Source: Alphaproteobacteria bacterium (GTDB lineage: Bacteria > Pseudomonadota > Alphaproteobacteria > Sphingomonadales > Sphingomonadaceae). From it: DNA of 35,970 bases. Under the pieces are notes generated by a model. It searched no databases and was not told the DNA's origin. It saw only the letters and a program-made list of their open reading frames with translations. Shown here piece by piece: positions 16,827-25,400 of the stretch. The translations under genes were made by a program, and so were the position numbers. The stretch covers positions 1-35,970 of the forward strand of contig JAHJSJ010000339.1 of NCBI GenBank assembly GCA_018830415.1, written 5' to 3'. How positions within the stretch are numbered: position 1 is the stretch's first letter; each line of letters starts with the position of its first letter.

Positions 16827-17026
16827 GCGGCTTCCTTCATCTGATCGGCGACCCGGTCGGCATAGCCTTGCATCCATGCGCGGGTGCGCAGTTCGGTATC
16901 GGGACGCGGGATGCGCCCCATCCGCAGGTCGAGCACAAAGCGCGGGTCATGGGCAGCAAGCCGCCCGAATTTGGTGGCGGGCATGGCGTGCGCCCGCAGG
17001 AAGGTTTCGATCGTCCGAAGCAGCAT
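16823..17026 (-). CDS. Small basic protein of unknown function, first gene of pair
   Basis: A 67-residue protein starting MLLRTIETFLRAHAMPATKFGRLAAHDPRFVLDLRMGR. The TIETFLRAHAMPATKFGRLAA stretch looks like a compact helix-turn-helix, and the net charge is basic, so DNA binding is possible but unproven. ATG 17026 has GGGA about 9 bases upstream. It is coupled to the 145-residue gene by ATGA and divergent from the S24 regulator across a 122-bp region holding repeat and palindrome elements. Confidence 0.7.
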   Translation of the reverse strand: MLLRTIETFLRAHAMPATKFGRLAAHDPRFVLDLRMGRIPRPDTELRTRAWMQGYADRVADQMKEAA

Positions 17027-17063
17027 GGTTTGCGTCCCTGTTGAATGCTTGGGGTTGGGCAGG

Positions 17064-17084
17064 CATTGAGCGAATCACTCAATG
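17064..17084. promoter_or_regulatory. Inverted-repeat operator candidate
   Basis: CATTGAG (17064-17070) and CTCAATG (17078-17084) are perfect 7-bp arms around a 7-base spacer containing a GANTC (GAATC) site. It lies 38 bases upstream of the 67-residue gene start, where a regulator of that gene could bind. Confidence 0.5.
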
Positions 17085-17098
17085 TTCCGCAAATGTTC
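17084..17098 (+). promoter_or_regulatory. LexA-box-like direct repeat GTTC-N7-GTTC
   Basis: GTTC (17084-17087), CGCAAAT, then GTTC (17095-17098) is the direct-repeat form recognised by LexA in alphaproteobacteria. It also reads as two ATGTTCC copies spaced 11 bp apart. It lies in the divergent promoter region of an S24 regulator and the small unknown pair. It could bind LexA or the neighbouring S24 protein. Confidence 0.5.
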
Positions 17099-17107
17099 CA
17101 GTTGAAA

Positions 17108-17141
17108 TCCTACTTGTCTAGGAAAAATCCTTCGTGTAGGA
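17108..17141. promoter_or_regulatory. Nested palindromes in front of the S24 regulator
   Basis: TCCTAC (17108-17113) pairs with GTAGGA (17136-17141), and AGGAAAAATCCT (17120-17131) has AGGA and TCCT arms at the centre. It can also be read as two half-site pairs, TCCT-N8-AGGA and TCCT-N6-AGGA. The last AGGA doubles as the Shine-Dalgarno sequence of the regulator (ATG 17149), as an autoregulatory operator might. Confidence 0.5.
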
Positions 17142-17148
17142 AGTTTCC

Positions 17149-17829
17149 ATGAAAGAAACCCAGCAGCATCCGCTTGAATCGCTGTCCGGCCCGCGCGCTC
17201 GGCTGCTGGAACTGGCGCAGGCGCGCGGGGTGAGCCTTGCCGCGCTGTCCGAATTGCTGGGGCGCAATCCGTCCTATCTCCAGCAATTCATTCGCAAAGG
17301 TTCGCCGCGCAAGCTGGAAGAACAGGACCGCGCCACACTCGCGCAGTTCTTCGGCGTGGGTGAGGAGGAATTGCGCGACGTTAAGGATAATTCCTACGCG
17401 TCGCCCCTCAGGCGGCACGAATCGGGCGGGTGGGTGGATGTGCCGCGGCTCGATCTGGGCGCATCAGCCGGGCCGGGCCGCGTGCCAGGCGATGAGGCCG
17501 CGTTCGACACCTTCCGCTTTTCGCGCCGCTGGCTGGCTGAACAGGGGCTGGAGCGCGCGCAGCTATCGGCAATCACGGTTGAGGGGGATTCGATGGAGCC
17601 GCTGCTTCATGATGGCGACGAAATCCTCGTCGACCGCGCCCCGCGCGCCTTCCGCGACGGCATCCACGTCGTGCGGCTTGGCGACACGCTGATGGTGAAA
17701 CGCGTCGCGAGCGCCGGGCCGGGGCGGGTGGCGCTGCTCTCGCAGAACCTCGCCTATCCGCCGGTCGAGGTCGCGGCGGATGAGGTGGCGATTATTGGCC
17801 GGGTTGTGTGGAAGGGGGGGCGGGTTTAA
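17149..17829 (+). CDS. XRE-type/S24 peptidase-like regulator (LexA/CI fold)
   Basis: Regulator of 226 residues. The N-terminal region (about 15-75) is a helix-turn-helix: ARLLELAQARGVSLAALSELLGRNPSYLQQFI. The C-terminal S24 domain has nucleophile S148 (EGDSMEP) and general base K184 (LMVKRV), 36 residues apart as in LexA (37 in Escherichia coli). An Ala-Gly pair, A107-G108 (ASAGPG), lies 41 residues before the serine, a plausible self-cleavage site. It is not LexA itself by its N-terminus. ATG 17149 follows AGGAAG by five bases. Divergent palindromes and a LexA-box-like repeat precede it, so it may respond to DNA damage and regulate itself and the divergent pair. Confidence 0.85.
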   Translation: MKETQQHPLESLSGPRARLLELAQARGVSLAALSELLGRNPSYLQQFIRKGSPRKLEEQDRATLAQFFGVGEEELRDVKDNSYASPLRRHESGGWVDVPRLDLGASAGPGRVPGDEAAFDTFRFSRRWLAEQGLERAQLSAITVEGDSMEPLLHDGDEILVDRAPRAFRDGIHVVRLGDTLMVKRVASAGPGRVALLSQNLAYPPVEVAADEVAIIGRVVWKGGRV

Positions 17830-17839
17830 GTCTCTCGCC

Positions 17840-18523
17840 ATGACCGACACCCCCAAACCCACGCCCCCCCAAAGCCCCCCCATGCGCGCCGCGATCATTC
17901 CGGTAACGCCGCTCCAGCAGAACTGCTCGTTGATCTGGTGCACCAAGACCATGCGCGGGGCGCTGGTCGATCCCGGCGGGGATCTGGACAAGCTGAAGGA
18001 GGGTGTTGCCAAGGCGGGAGTCACGCTGGAAAAGCTGCTCGTCACCCACGGGCACCTTGACCATTGCGGGCAGGCCGGAATGCTGGCCGAGGAGCTGGGC
18101 CTCCCCATCGAAGGCCCGCACAAGGACGACCTGTTCTGGATCGAGCAGCTCGATAATGACGGCGCACGGTATGGGATGGTGGCCAAAAGCTTTGAGCCGA
18201 ACCGCTGGCTCCAGCATGGCGACATGGTAACGGTGGGCGAATTAACGCTCGACGTGATCCACTGTCCCGGCCACACGCCGGGCCACGTGGTGTTCTACCA
18301 CGCGCCCAGCCGCTTCGCGATTGTCGGCGATGTCTTGTTCCAGGGCAGCATTGGGCGGACGGACTTCCCGCGCGGCAATCATCAGGATCTGATCAACGCG
18401 ATCACCCAGCGCTTATGGCCGCTTGGCGAGGACGTGATGTTCATCCCCGGCCACGGCCCGACCAGCACCTTTGGCCGCGAGCGCAAGACGAACGCGTTTG
18501 TGAGCGACTACGCCTTGTCCTGA
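17840..18523 (+). CDS. MBL-fold metallo-hydrolase, glyoxalase II-like
   Basis: Metallo-beta-lactamase-fold hydrolase of 227 residues. The zinc motif is THGHLDH (H70, H72, D74, H75), then CPGHTPGH, GDVLFQGSIGRTDF and IPGHGPTSTFGRE near the end, all as in YcbL-type glyoxalase II relatives that hydrolyse thioesters. ATG 17840 lies 11 bases after the regulator stop and has no obvious Shine-Dalgarno; an alternative ATG at 17882 would drop a proline-rich lead-in. It may share the S24 transcript. Repeat R1 copy 4 follows. Confidence 0.9.
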   Translation: MTDTPKPTPPQSPPMRAAIIPVTPLQQNCSLIWCTKTMRGALVDPGGDLDKLKEGVAKAGVTLEKLLVTHGHLDHCGQAGMLAEELGLPIEGPHKDDLFWIEQLDNDGARYGMVAKSFEPNRWLQHGDMVTVGELTLDVIHCPGHTPGHVVFYHAPSRFAIVGDVLFQGSIGRTDFPRGNHQDLINAITQRLWPLGEDVMFIPGHGPTSTFGRERKTNAFVSDYALS

Positions 18524-18528
18524 ATGAT

Positions 18529-18616
18529 CGTCATTGCGAGGTGCCGAAGGCGCCGCGGCAATCCAGAGCGTAACGCAAACTGCTCTGGATTGCTTCGCCT
18601 GCGGCTCGCAATGACG
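18529..18616. repeat. Palindromic repeat family R1, copy 4
   Basis: CGTCATTGCGAG (18529-18540) pairs perfectly with CTCGCAATGACG (18605-18616); GGCAATCCAGAGCG and GCTCTGGATTGC are inside. It lies 5 bases after the MBL hydrolase stop and 5 before the end of the convergent MAPEG gene. Confidence 0.9.
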
Positions 18617-18621
18617 GGGTG

Positions 18622-19017
18622 TTACATCACCCCCGCAGCCACCAGCGCCGCGACCACCGCCAGCCCCAGCAGGGTCAGCATCGTCGTCAGCGTGCCGATC
18701 ATCCGGCCGACCTTGGCGTTGCCGCCGTCCATCCCGAACCCGTGCGCCACCCGGCCGATAAAGTATGCCGCCGCGACGTATGCCAGCCACCAGCTGCCTG
18801 CGCCCGCCAGTTCGATTGCCGCGATCAGCACCAGCACGAAGGCAGTGTTTTCGACATAGTTCAGCTGCGCGCGCATCCGGCGTTGCAGCGGCTCGCTGCC
18901 GCCATCGCCCACACTGATGCCGAGCGCGGTGCGCAGTGCGCCGATGCGGATCGACAGCCAGATATTGAGAACAGCGGCGGCGGCGGCGGCGGCGAGTGTG
19001 ACTGGAAGCACGGTCAT
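18622..19017 (-). CDS. MAPEG family membrane protein
   Basis: Integral inner-membrane protein of 131 residues with about four hydrophobic segments (1-24, 56-75, 79-94 and 107-130). The MAPEG (membrane-associated eicosanoid/glutathione) signature is RRMRAQLNYVENTAF (about 46-60), followed by AAYFIGRVAHGFGM. Bacterial members may bind glutathione; the substrate is unknown. ATG 19017 is the first plausible start. It is convergent with the MBL gene and divergent from rpmF. Confidence 0.9.
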   Translation of the reverse strand: MTVLPVTLAAAAAAAVLNIWLSIRIGALRTALGISVGDGGSEPLQRRMRAQLNYVENTAFVLVLIAAIELAGAGSWWLAYVAAAYFIGRVAHGFGMDGGNAKVGRMIGTLTTMLTLLGLAVVAALVAAGVM

Positions 19018-19069
19018 GGTAAGATCCCCTCGTTATTGTGCCGAGCGTGCTAGGCGCGCGCAGGGCGGG

Positions 19070-19097
19070 TTGCAACGTGCGAATTTTCAGCTATAGC
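19070..19097 (+). promoter_or_regulatory. Candidate promoter of rpmF-plsX-fabH
   Basis: TTGCAA (19070-19075), a 16-base spacer, then TATAGC (19092-19097), a reasonable sigma-70-type pair. It lies about 150 bases before rpmF, leaving a long leader of roughly 140 bases. No other gene is in the 227-base gap. Confidence 0.45.
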
Positions 19098-19244
19098 GCG
19101 CCCCTTCCCGCCGCTGCTGGCCAAGGAATGCACGCATTTGCTGCGGCTTGTGCGCTCGCTTCCCTTGCCGTAGAGGCGACCTTTCGAGTATCACGGCGCC
19201 CGGTGGCGCGATCAAACGCATTTAGTTGAGGAATTGGTGCCGCC

Positions 19245-19421
19245 ATGGCTGTCCCCAAGAGAAAAGTATCCCCGCATCGTCGTGGCAATCGCCGTTCGCA
19301 CGATTCGCTGCCGGTTGAAGCCTTCGGTGAATGCTCCAACTGCGGTGAATTGAAGCGCCCGCACAATATTTGCGGCCACTGCGGCCATTACAACGGACGT
19401 CAGGTTGTTGCTGTCGGCTGA
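19245..19421 (+). CDS. rpmF: 50S ribosomal protein L32
   Basis: Ribosomal protein L32 of 58 residues, reading [18 protein letters not shown]. Four zinc-ribbon cysteines are present (C30, C33, C43, C46, in [11 protein letters not shown] and ICGHCGHY). The basic N-terminus inserts into 23S rRNA. GAGGAA lies about 11 bases before the ATG. plsX follows 38 bases later, the conserved rpmF-plsX-fabH arrangement that ties ribosome and fatty acid synthesis. Confidence 0.97.
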   Translation: MAVPKRKVSPHRRGNRRSHDSLPVEAFGECSNCGELKRPHNICGHCGHYNGRQVVAVG

Positions 19422-19459
19422 TTGCCGGTGGCCCTCACCATAGACCGGAAGGAAGCGCA

Positions 19460-20551
19460 ATGAGCCTCCCGCGTATCGCCGTTGACGCGATGGGCGGCGA
19501 TGAAGGCGTGCGCGTCATGGTTGAAGGTGCCGCACTTGCCCGCCGCAAGCACGAAGGTTTCAACTTCCTGCTGGTGGGTGATGGCAAGCGCATCGAAGCG
19601 GCGCTCGCCGACCATCCCAACATGCGCGGGGCTTCGGAAATCCTCCATTGCGAAGATGTTGTGGGCGGTGACGAACTGCCGAGCCGCGCGATCCGCCGGG
19701 CCAAGACCACTTCGATGGGCCTCGCCGTCAACGCCGTGAAAACCGGCGATGCCGGCGCTGCGGTCAGCGCGGGCAATACCGGCGCGCTGATGGCGATGAG
19801 CAAGATTGCGCTGCGCACCATGCCGGGGATTGATCGCCCCGCGCTCGCCGCGATCATGCCGACCTTGCAGGCGCATGATGTGGTGATGCTCGATCTGGGT
19901 GCCAATACCGAAGCCGACGCGCGCAATCTGGTGCAATATGCGGTGATGGGCGCGGCCTATTCGCGGATCGTTAACGGCTTTGAAAAGCCGGTCGTCCGGC
20001 TGCTGAATAACGGCACCGAAGAAATCAAGGGCACAGAGGAACTGCGCGATGCCGCCGCGATGCTGATCGCCGCCTGCGCGCGCGAAGATGGCGGGCTGGC
20101 GCTTGTGTTCGATGGCTTTGTCGAAAGCGACAAGATCAACCGCGGTGAAACCCATGTGGTTGTGACCGACGGGTTTTCAGGCAATATCGCATTGAAAGCG
20201 ATCGAAGGTTCCGCGCGGTTCGTGACCGACCTGCTGCGTCAGGCATTCACCTCTTCGCTGCGGTCGAAGATCGGGTTTCTGGTCTCGCGCCCGGCGACCG
20301 AATTGCTCAAGCATCATCTTGATCCCAATAACCACAATGGCGCGGTGTTCCTTGGCCTGAACGGCGTGGTGGTGAAAAGCCACGGCAGCGCCAATGCCAA
20401 GGGGGTCGCCAATGCTGTCGCGGTGACGGCGCGGCTGCTTGAAAACAAGCTGACCGAACGGATCGCGCATGATCTTGCCGCCTTGGGCGAAGGCGCGCTC
20501 AGCCGCAATGGTCGTTCAAACGCCGCAAAATCCAGCGAGCCGGACGCGTGA
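19460..20551 (+). CDS. plsX: Phosphate acyltransferase PlsX
   Basis: Makes acyl-phosphate from acyl-ACP, feeding PlsY at the membrane in phosphatidic acid synthesis. Its 363 residues begin [23 protein letters not shown], with family motifs [39 protein letters not shown] and [21 protein letters not shown] 19460 follows GGAAGGAAGCG and gives the family N-terminus. The stop overlaps the fabH GTG by 4 bases. It sits in the conserved rpmF-plsX-fabH-ihfA-merR order of alphaproteobacteria. Confidence 0.97.
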   Translation: MSLPRIAVDAMGGDEGVRVMVEGAALARRKHEGFNFLLVGDGKRIEAALADHPNMRGASEILHCEDVVGGDELPSRAIRRAKTTSMGLAVNAVKTGDAGAAVSAGNTGALMAMSKIALRTMPGIDRPALAAIMPTLQAHDVVMLDLGANTEADARNLVQYAVMGAAYSRIVNGFEKPVVRLLNNGTEEIKGTEELRDAAAMLIAACAREDGGLALVFDGFVESDKINRGETHVVVTDGFSGNIALKAIEGSARFVTDLLRQAFTSSLRSKIGFLVSRPATELLKHHLDPNNHNGAVFLGLNGVVVKSHGSANAKGVANAVAVTARLLENKLTERIAHDLAALGEGALSRNGRSNAAKSSEPDA

Positions 20552-21522
20552 ACGGTTCGCGTATTATAGGCACGGGCTCGGCACTGCCGCGCCGGATTGT
20601 GACCAATGCCGAACTGGCCGAGCGGGTTGATACCTCGGACGAATGGATCGTCGAACGCACCGGAATCCGCCAGCGCCATATCGCGGAAAAAGACGAGACC
20701 ACCGCCACGCTGGCGACCGCTGCCGCGCGCGCGGCGCTGGCCGATGCGGGGGTGGATGCTGCCTCGATCGGATTGATCGTGCTTGCCACGGCAACCCCCG
20801 ATAACACTTTCCCCGCCACCGCAACCAAGGTCCAGGCGGCCCTGGGCTGCCGCGGCGGGATTGCGTTCGATGTCGCGGCGGTATGTTCGGGCTTTCTTTA
20901 CGCGCTGGCGACCGCAGATTCGCTGCTGCGCACCGGGATGGCCCAACGCGCGCTGGTGATCGGCGCGGAAACATTCAGCCGCATTCTTGATTGGGAAGAC
21001 CGCACCACCTGCGTGCTGTTTGGCGACGGGGCAGGCGCGGTCGTGCTCGAAGCGCCGGGCGCGGATGCGGGCGGCAGTGATGCGCCCGGCATCCTCGGCA
21101 CAAGGCTCCATGCCGACGGGGCGTGCCATGATCTGCTCTATGTCGATGGCGGGCCATCGACTACGCAGACCGTCGGCCATGTGCGGATGCGCGGGCCTGA
21201 GGTATTCCGCCACGCGGTTGTCAATCTTTCCAGTGTTCTGAAAGAAGTGCTTGAAGAAACAGGTATTTCGTCGGACGAAATCGATTGGGTCGTGCCGCAT
21301 CAGGCCAATGCCCGGATCCTTGACGCCACCGCGAGAAAGCTTGGCATTTCGCCGGACAAGGTGGTGGTGACCGTGGATCGCCACGCCAATACCTCGGCCG
21401 CATCGGTGCCGCTGGCGCTTGATACAGCGCGGCGCGATGGGCGGATCAAGCCCGGCGATCTGGTCATGCTCGAAGCGATGGGCGGCGGCTTTACCTGGGG
21501 TGCCAGCCTGATCCGGATGTGA
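20548..21522 (+). CDS. fabH: 3-oxoacyl-ACP synthase III (FabH)
   Basis: Condenses acetyl-CoA with malonyl-ACP to start fatty acid synthesis. The 324 residues carry the Cys-His-Asn triad: C113 ([11 protein letters not shown]), H251 (VPHQANARI) and N281 (HANTSAAS). The glycine-rich end is [13 protein letters not shown]. It starts with GTG at 20548 overlapping the plsX stop. The length is normal. It completes the fatty acid initiation pair with plsX. Confidence 0.97.
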   Translation: MNGSRIIGTGSALPRRIVTNAELAERVDTSDEWIVERTGIRQRHIAEKDETTATLATAAARAALADAGVDAASIGLIVLATATPDNTFPATATKVQAALGCRGGIAFDVAAVCSGFLYALATADSLLRTGMAQRALVIGAETFSRILDWEDRTTCVLFGDGAGAVVLEAPGADAGGSDAPGILGTRLHADGACHDLLYVDGGPSTTQTVGHVRMRGPEVFRHAVVNLSSVLKEVLEETGISSDEIDWVVPHQANARILDATARKLGISPDKVVVTVDRHANTSAASVPLALDTARRDGRIKPGDLVMLEAMGGGFTWGASLIRM

Positions 21523-21592
21523 CCGGAACGCGGGTATGTGTCCCGTTTGCTGACACAATTGCTGAAAACTCAACATTCCGTATCGCATCGCA

Positions 21593-21620
21593 TTGCGGAA
21601 TCGCCGGAATTTTGTAGAAT
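21593..21620 (+). promoter_or_regulatory. Candidate ihfA promoter
   Basis: TTGCGG (21593-21598), a 16-base spacer, TAGAAT (21615-21620). It is 41 bases before the ihfA ATG, in the 138-bp gap after fabH. A GANTC (GAATC) site overlaps the -35 edge at 21598-21602. Confidence 0.45.
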
Positions 21621-21660
21621 GGCGGTCTTTAACGGGGTCGCACCGCTAGGGAGAAATCGC

Positions 21661-21960
21661 ATGATGCGTTCGGTAGGCACGTTGACCCGCGCTGATCTGG
21701 CAGAAACCATCAACCGCAAGATGGGGTTCAGCCGGGCAGAATCGCTTGAATTGGTGGAAGCCATCCTCACCAAGATGAGCGATGCCTTGGCCAAAGGTGA
21801 AAACGTCAAGATTTCGGGCTTCGGCAGCTTTGTGCTGCGCGACAAGAACGAACGTATCGGCCGCAATCCCAAGACGGGCGTTGAAGTGCCGATCACCCCG
21901 CGCCGGGTGATGACGTTCCGCGCGAGCCAGCTGCTCAAGGAACAGATTACCAAGGGGTAA
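21661..21960 (+). CDS. ihfA: Integration host factor alpha subunit
   Basis: Nucleoid protein of 99 residues that bends DNA as a heterodimer with IHF beta. Motifs: [46 protein letters not shown] and [12 protein letters not shown], the DNA-minor-groove arm. Two adjacent ATGs (21661 and 21664) follow GGGAGAAATCGC; either may be used. It has its own candidate promoter and precedes merR by 19 bases, the usual ihfA-merR arrangement. Confidence 0.96.
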   Translation: MMRSVGTLTRADLAETINRKMGFSRAESLELVEAILTKMSDALAKGENVKISGFGSFVLRDKNERIGRNPKTGVEVPITPRRVMTFRASQLLKEQITKG

Positions 21961-21979
21961 GCAATCAGGGTGAGGTTTG

Positions 21980-22411
21980 ATGACCGGATTCGATGACGGC
22001 AAGGATGATGGCGCGTTGCGCACCATCGGTGAAGTCAGCGATGCACTGGGCATCAAACCGCACGTGCTGCGCTATTGGGAAGCGCAATTCCCGCTGCTCA
22101 AACCTCTGAAACGCAGCGGCGGGCGGCGCTATTACCGGGCCGCCGACGTGGCGATGGTGGAAACCATCGACCGGCTGGTGAACCACGAAGGCTACACCTT
22201 GAAAGGTGCCGAGGCGGTGCTGCGCGGCGCTGCCAAATCCGCGCTCGACCGGCGCGGTCAGGATCGTCGCAGCGGGGATCGCCGGATTGCCGCCGAAACG
22301 GTTGAGACCCCCGGTGTGCGGCTGATGGTAAGCGACGGCCCCGACATGGCCGAAACTATCGCCGCGCTCAAAACGATTCGAGCCAGGCTGGCGACCGCGC
22401 TGGAGGCTTAG
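21980..22411 (+). CDS. MerR family transcriptional regulator
   Basis: Regulator of 143 residues. The winged-helix N-terminus is RTIGEVSDALGIKPHVLRYWEAQFPLLKPLKRSGGRRYYRAADV, the typical MerR opening. A polar linker follows (about 80-105) and a short C-terminal segment without the conserved cysteines of metal sensors. It is the conserved gene following ihfA in alphaproteobacteria; its ligand is unknown. ATG 21980 follows GAGG at 21972-21975. It converges on smc with 2 bases between stops. Confidence 0.92.
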   Translation: MTGFDDGKDDGALRTIGEVSDALGIKPHVLRYWEAQFPLLKPLKRSGGRRYYRAADVAMVETIDRLVNHEGYTLKGAEAVLRGAAKSALDRRGQDRRSGDRRIAAETVETPGVRLMVSDGPDMAETIAALKTIRARLATALEA

Positions 22412-22413
22412 GG

Positions 22414-25400
22414 TTACTCCGCAGCCAGCAGTGCGGCTTCGCCCAGATCCACGCTCACAAGCCGTGAAATGCCGCGTTCCGCCATTGTCACGCCGAACAA
22501 CCGGTGCATCCGGCTCATCGTCACCGCGTTGTGGGTGACGATCAGATAGCGCGTGGTGGTGGTGTGCACCATCGAATCGAGCAGATCGCAAAACCGTTCG
22601 ACATTGGCATCGTCGAGCGGCGCGTCGACCTCATCCAGCACACAGATCGGCGCGGGGTTGGTAAGGAACAGCGCAAAGATCAGCGCGGTGGCGGTCAGCG
22701 CCTGTTCGCCGCCCGACAATAGCGAGAGCGATTGCAACCGCTTGCCCGGCGGCTGGGCGTAGATTTCCAGCCCGGCCTCCAATGGATCATCACTGTCGAT
22801 CAGGGCCAGATGCGCCTGCCCGCCTTCGAACAGCCGGGTGAACAGCACGCGGAAATGCCCGTCCACTTCCTCGAACGCGGCGCGCAATCGTTCGCGCCCT
22901 TCGCGGTTGAGGCTGCCGATTGATCCGCGCAGCCGGGCGATGGCTTCGACCAATTCGGCCTGTTCGTGCGCGCTGTTGCCGTGCTCGGCTTCGATCCGTG
23001 CGAGTTCATCTGCGGCCACAAGGTTCACCGGCCCGATCCGTTCGCGCGCGGCGGTGAGGCGTTCCAATTCGGTCGATTCGTCGGCGGCTGGGGCAAGGTT
23101 GGACTCATCAAATCCGAACTTTTCACACAGCAACGGCGGCGGGCACTGGAAGCGCTCTCCCGAAATGCGCGCCATTTCGGCGCGGCGCAGTTCCTCGTTC
23201 TCGGCGCGCGCGGCCAAGCTGGCGCGGGCCTCGCGTGCCTGCGCCAGCGTTTCGGTGCACGCGGAAAGCGCGGCATCGGCGGTGCGCTGTTGCGCCTCGG
23301 CTGTGCGCATGGCTGCTTCTGCGGCGGCGAGGTCTGCGGTAAGGCGGGTGCGGGCCTCCTCGCCCGCCTCGATTTCGGCGATCAGCGCGGCGGGTTTGGC
23401 CGCGTGGACGGCGCGATCTTCGGCGATTTCCGCCAGCCGACGGCCCGTTTCGGCCATGCGGCGCTCGGCATCGCTGGATCGCGCCTGCCAACCGGCATGA
23501 TCGGCCTGCTGCGCCGCCAGCCGTTCGCGCGCCACCGCCAGCGCCTGATCCTGCGCGGCGAGGTCTGCCAGCGCGGCCTGCACGGCGGTGCGAGCAGCTT
23601 CGTTGCGCGCCTGCGCGGCATCCAGCGAGGCGCGTTCGGCATCGCGCGCGGGCAGGCGTTCGCGCTGCGCCCGTGCGGCGGTAACTTCAGCGGCGGCAGC
23701 GGCGATTTGCGCCTCGATCTCGCCCGCGCTGGCGGCCAGTTCCGCCAGCCGCGCGGCGATCCGTTCCTTGGCGGCCTCAGCCTGATCGAGCCGCCGCAAT
23801 GCCTGCCGCTCTGCCTCGATTGCGCCCGCGATACCGCGTTCCTGCGCCACCAGCGCCGCCTGCAACGCGCCGAGTTCTTCGCGCACAGCCTTGTCCTCGG
23901 CCTCAGCGGCGACAGCAGCAGCGCGCAAAGGCGGCAGCGCGGCTTCGAGCTCGGCAAAGCGGTTGGCGGCTTCCAGCTGCGCCGCCTCAGCCGCGCCTTC
24001 GCCGCGCGCGATAAACCCGTCCCAACGGCGCAGGTGCCCGGCGCGGGTGACGAGCCATTCGCCGGGGGCGAGCGTGCGGCCATCATCGGCGTCCGCGCAA
24101 TGCACCAGCGCAAGCCGCGCGGCGAGTTCAGGCGGGCAGTTGGACAGCCGTGCCAGCAGGCTGTCCGCCACCGGCGCGGGCGCATCGGCGCCCGTCCAGA
24201 ACCGCCCATCCTGCGGGGTGGAGGGCGCGCCCAGCGGCGATTTGCCATCGCGCCCCAACACCGCGGCGAGCGCGCGTTCATAGCCCGGCGCAACGCTCAC
24301 CCGGTCAAGCGCGGTTGCCAGCCCCTGCCGCCCGGCCTCACGCTTGGCCCGCGCGTCGCGATCGCGGGCCAGCGCGGTGTGTTCACGCTCAACCCCGGCG
24401 AGTTCGGCGCGCGCGGCGGCGAGCGCACTTGCCGCATTATCGCGCGCTGTCTGCAATGCGGCCTTGCGCACCTGATCGGCGGTAAGCCTGTCGCGCAAGC
24501 CTGCGAGTTCCTCCGCCGCATCATCCGCTGCCTTGCGCGCGGCGACCACATCGGCGTCGGCATCCCCGCTCGCCGCCAGATCAGCGCGGGCGCGGGCAAT
24601 CCGTGCGGCCTCTGCCTCGATCCGGGCGAGCCGCGCCTCGGCCTGTTCGACCGCCGCTTCCGCGACCCGCCATTCGGCCTCGACCCCGGCATGATCGGCG
24701 GTGGCTTTCGCCAGTGCGAGTTCGGCGGTGCGGTGGGCGCGTTCGCGATCCTCGGCCCTTTCGGCCAGCGCCGGGCGGGCGGTTTCGGCGGTGGTGACAG
24801 CGGCACGGCTGGCGGCAACGTCCTGCGTCAACCGCGCCAATGCCTCAACCGCAGCCGAGGTCAGCCGGTCGGCATCCTCGCGGTCTTCCTCCAGCCGCTT
24901 TTGCTGGCGACCCAGATCGGTGAGCCGGGTTTCGGCGGCCTCCAGCTTTTCAGCCAGCGCCGCCATGCGGTGTCCGTGCGCGCTAGCATCATCGCGGCGG
25001 TCGGCGAGTTCTTCGCGCGCGTCGGCCAGCTGCTGCGCCGCGCCTGCCTGTTCGGATTGCGCCGCCGTGACTGCGGCTTGCGCGGCGGCGACCTGTTGTT
25101 CGGCCGCCACCGCCGCCGCGCGCGCTTCTTTCGCCGCAGCGGCGGCTTCGCGCCAGCGGGCGAATAGCAGGCGGGCTTCTGCGGCCTGTATTTTGTGGGT
25201 GAGTTCGGTGTAGCGTTCGGCCTGCTTGGCCTGCCGCCGCAGCGAGGAAATTTGCGCGTCGAGCCCCGCCATCAGGTCTTCGAGCCGCGCAAGGTTTGTC
25301 TCTGCCGCGCGCAGCTTGCCTTCGGCATCCTTGCGGCGCACGTGCAGGCCCGCGATCCCGGCGGCTTCTTCGAGCATCGCGCGGCGTTCGGCGGGCTTGG

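Noticed and set aside
22966-25167. Very long open frame (733 codons) on the plus strand
   Set aside because: It is antisense to smc; GC-rich codon usage keeps opposite frames open. The translation is low-complexity Arg/Gly/Ala and matches no family.
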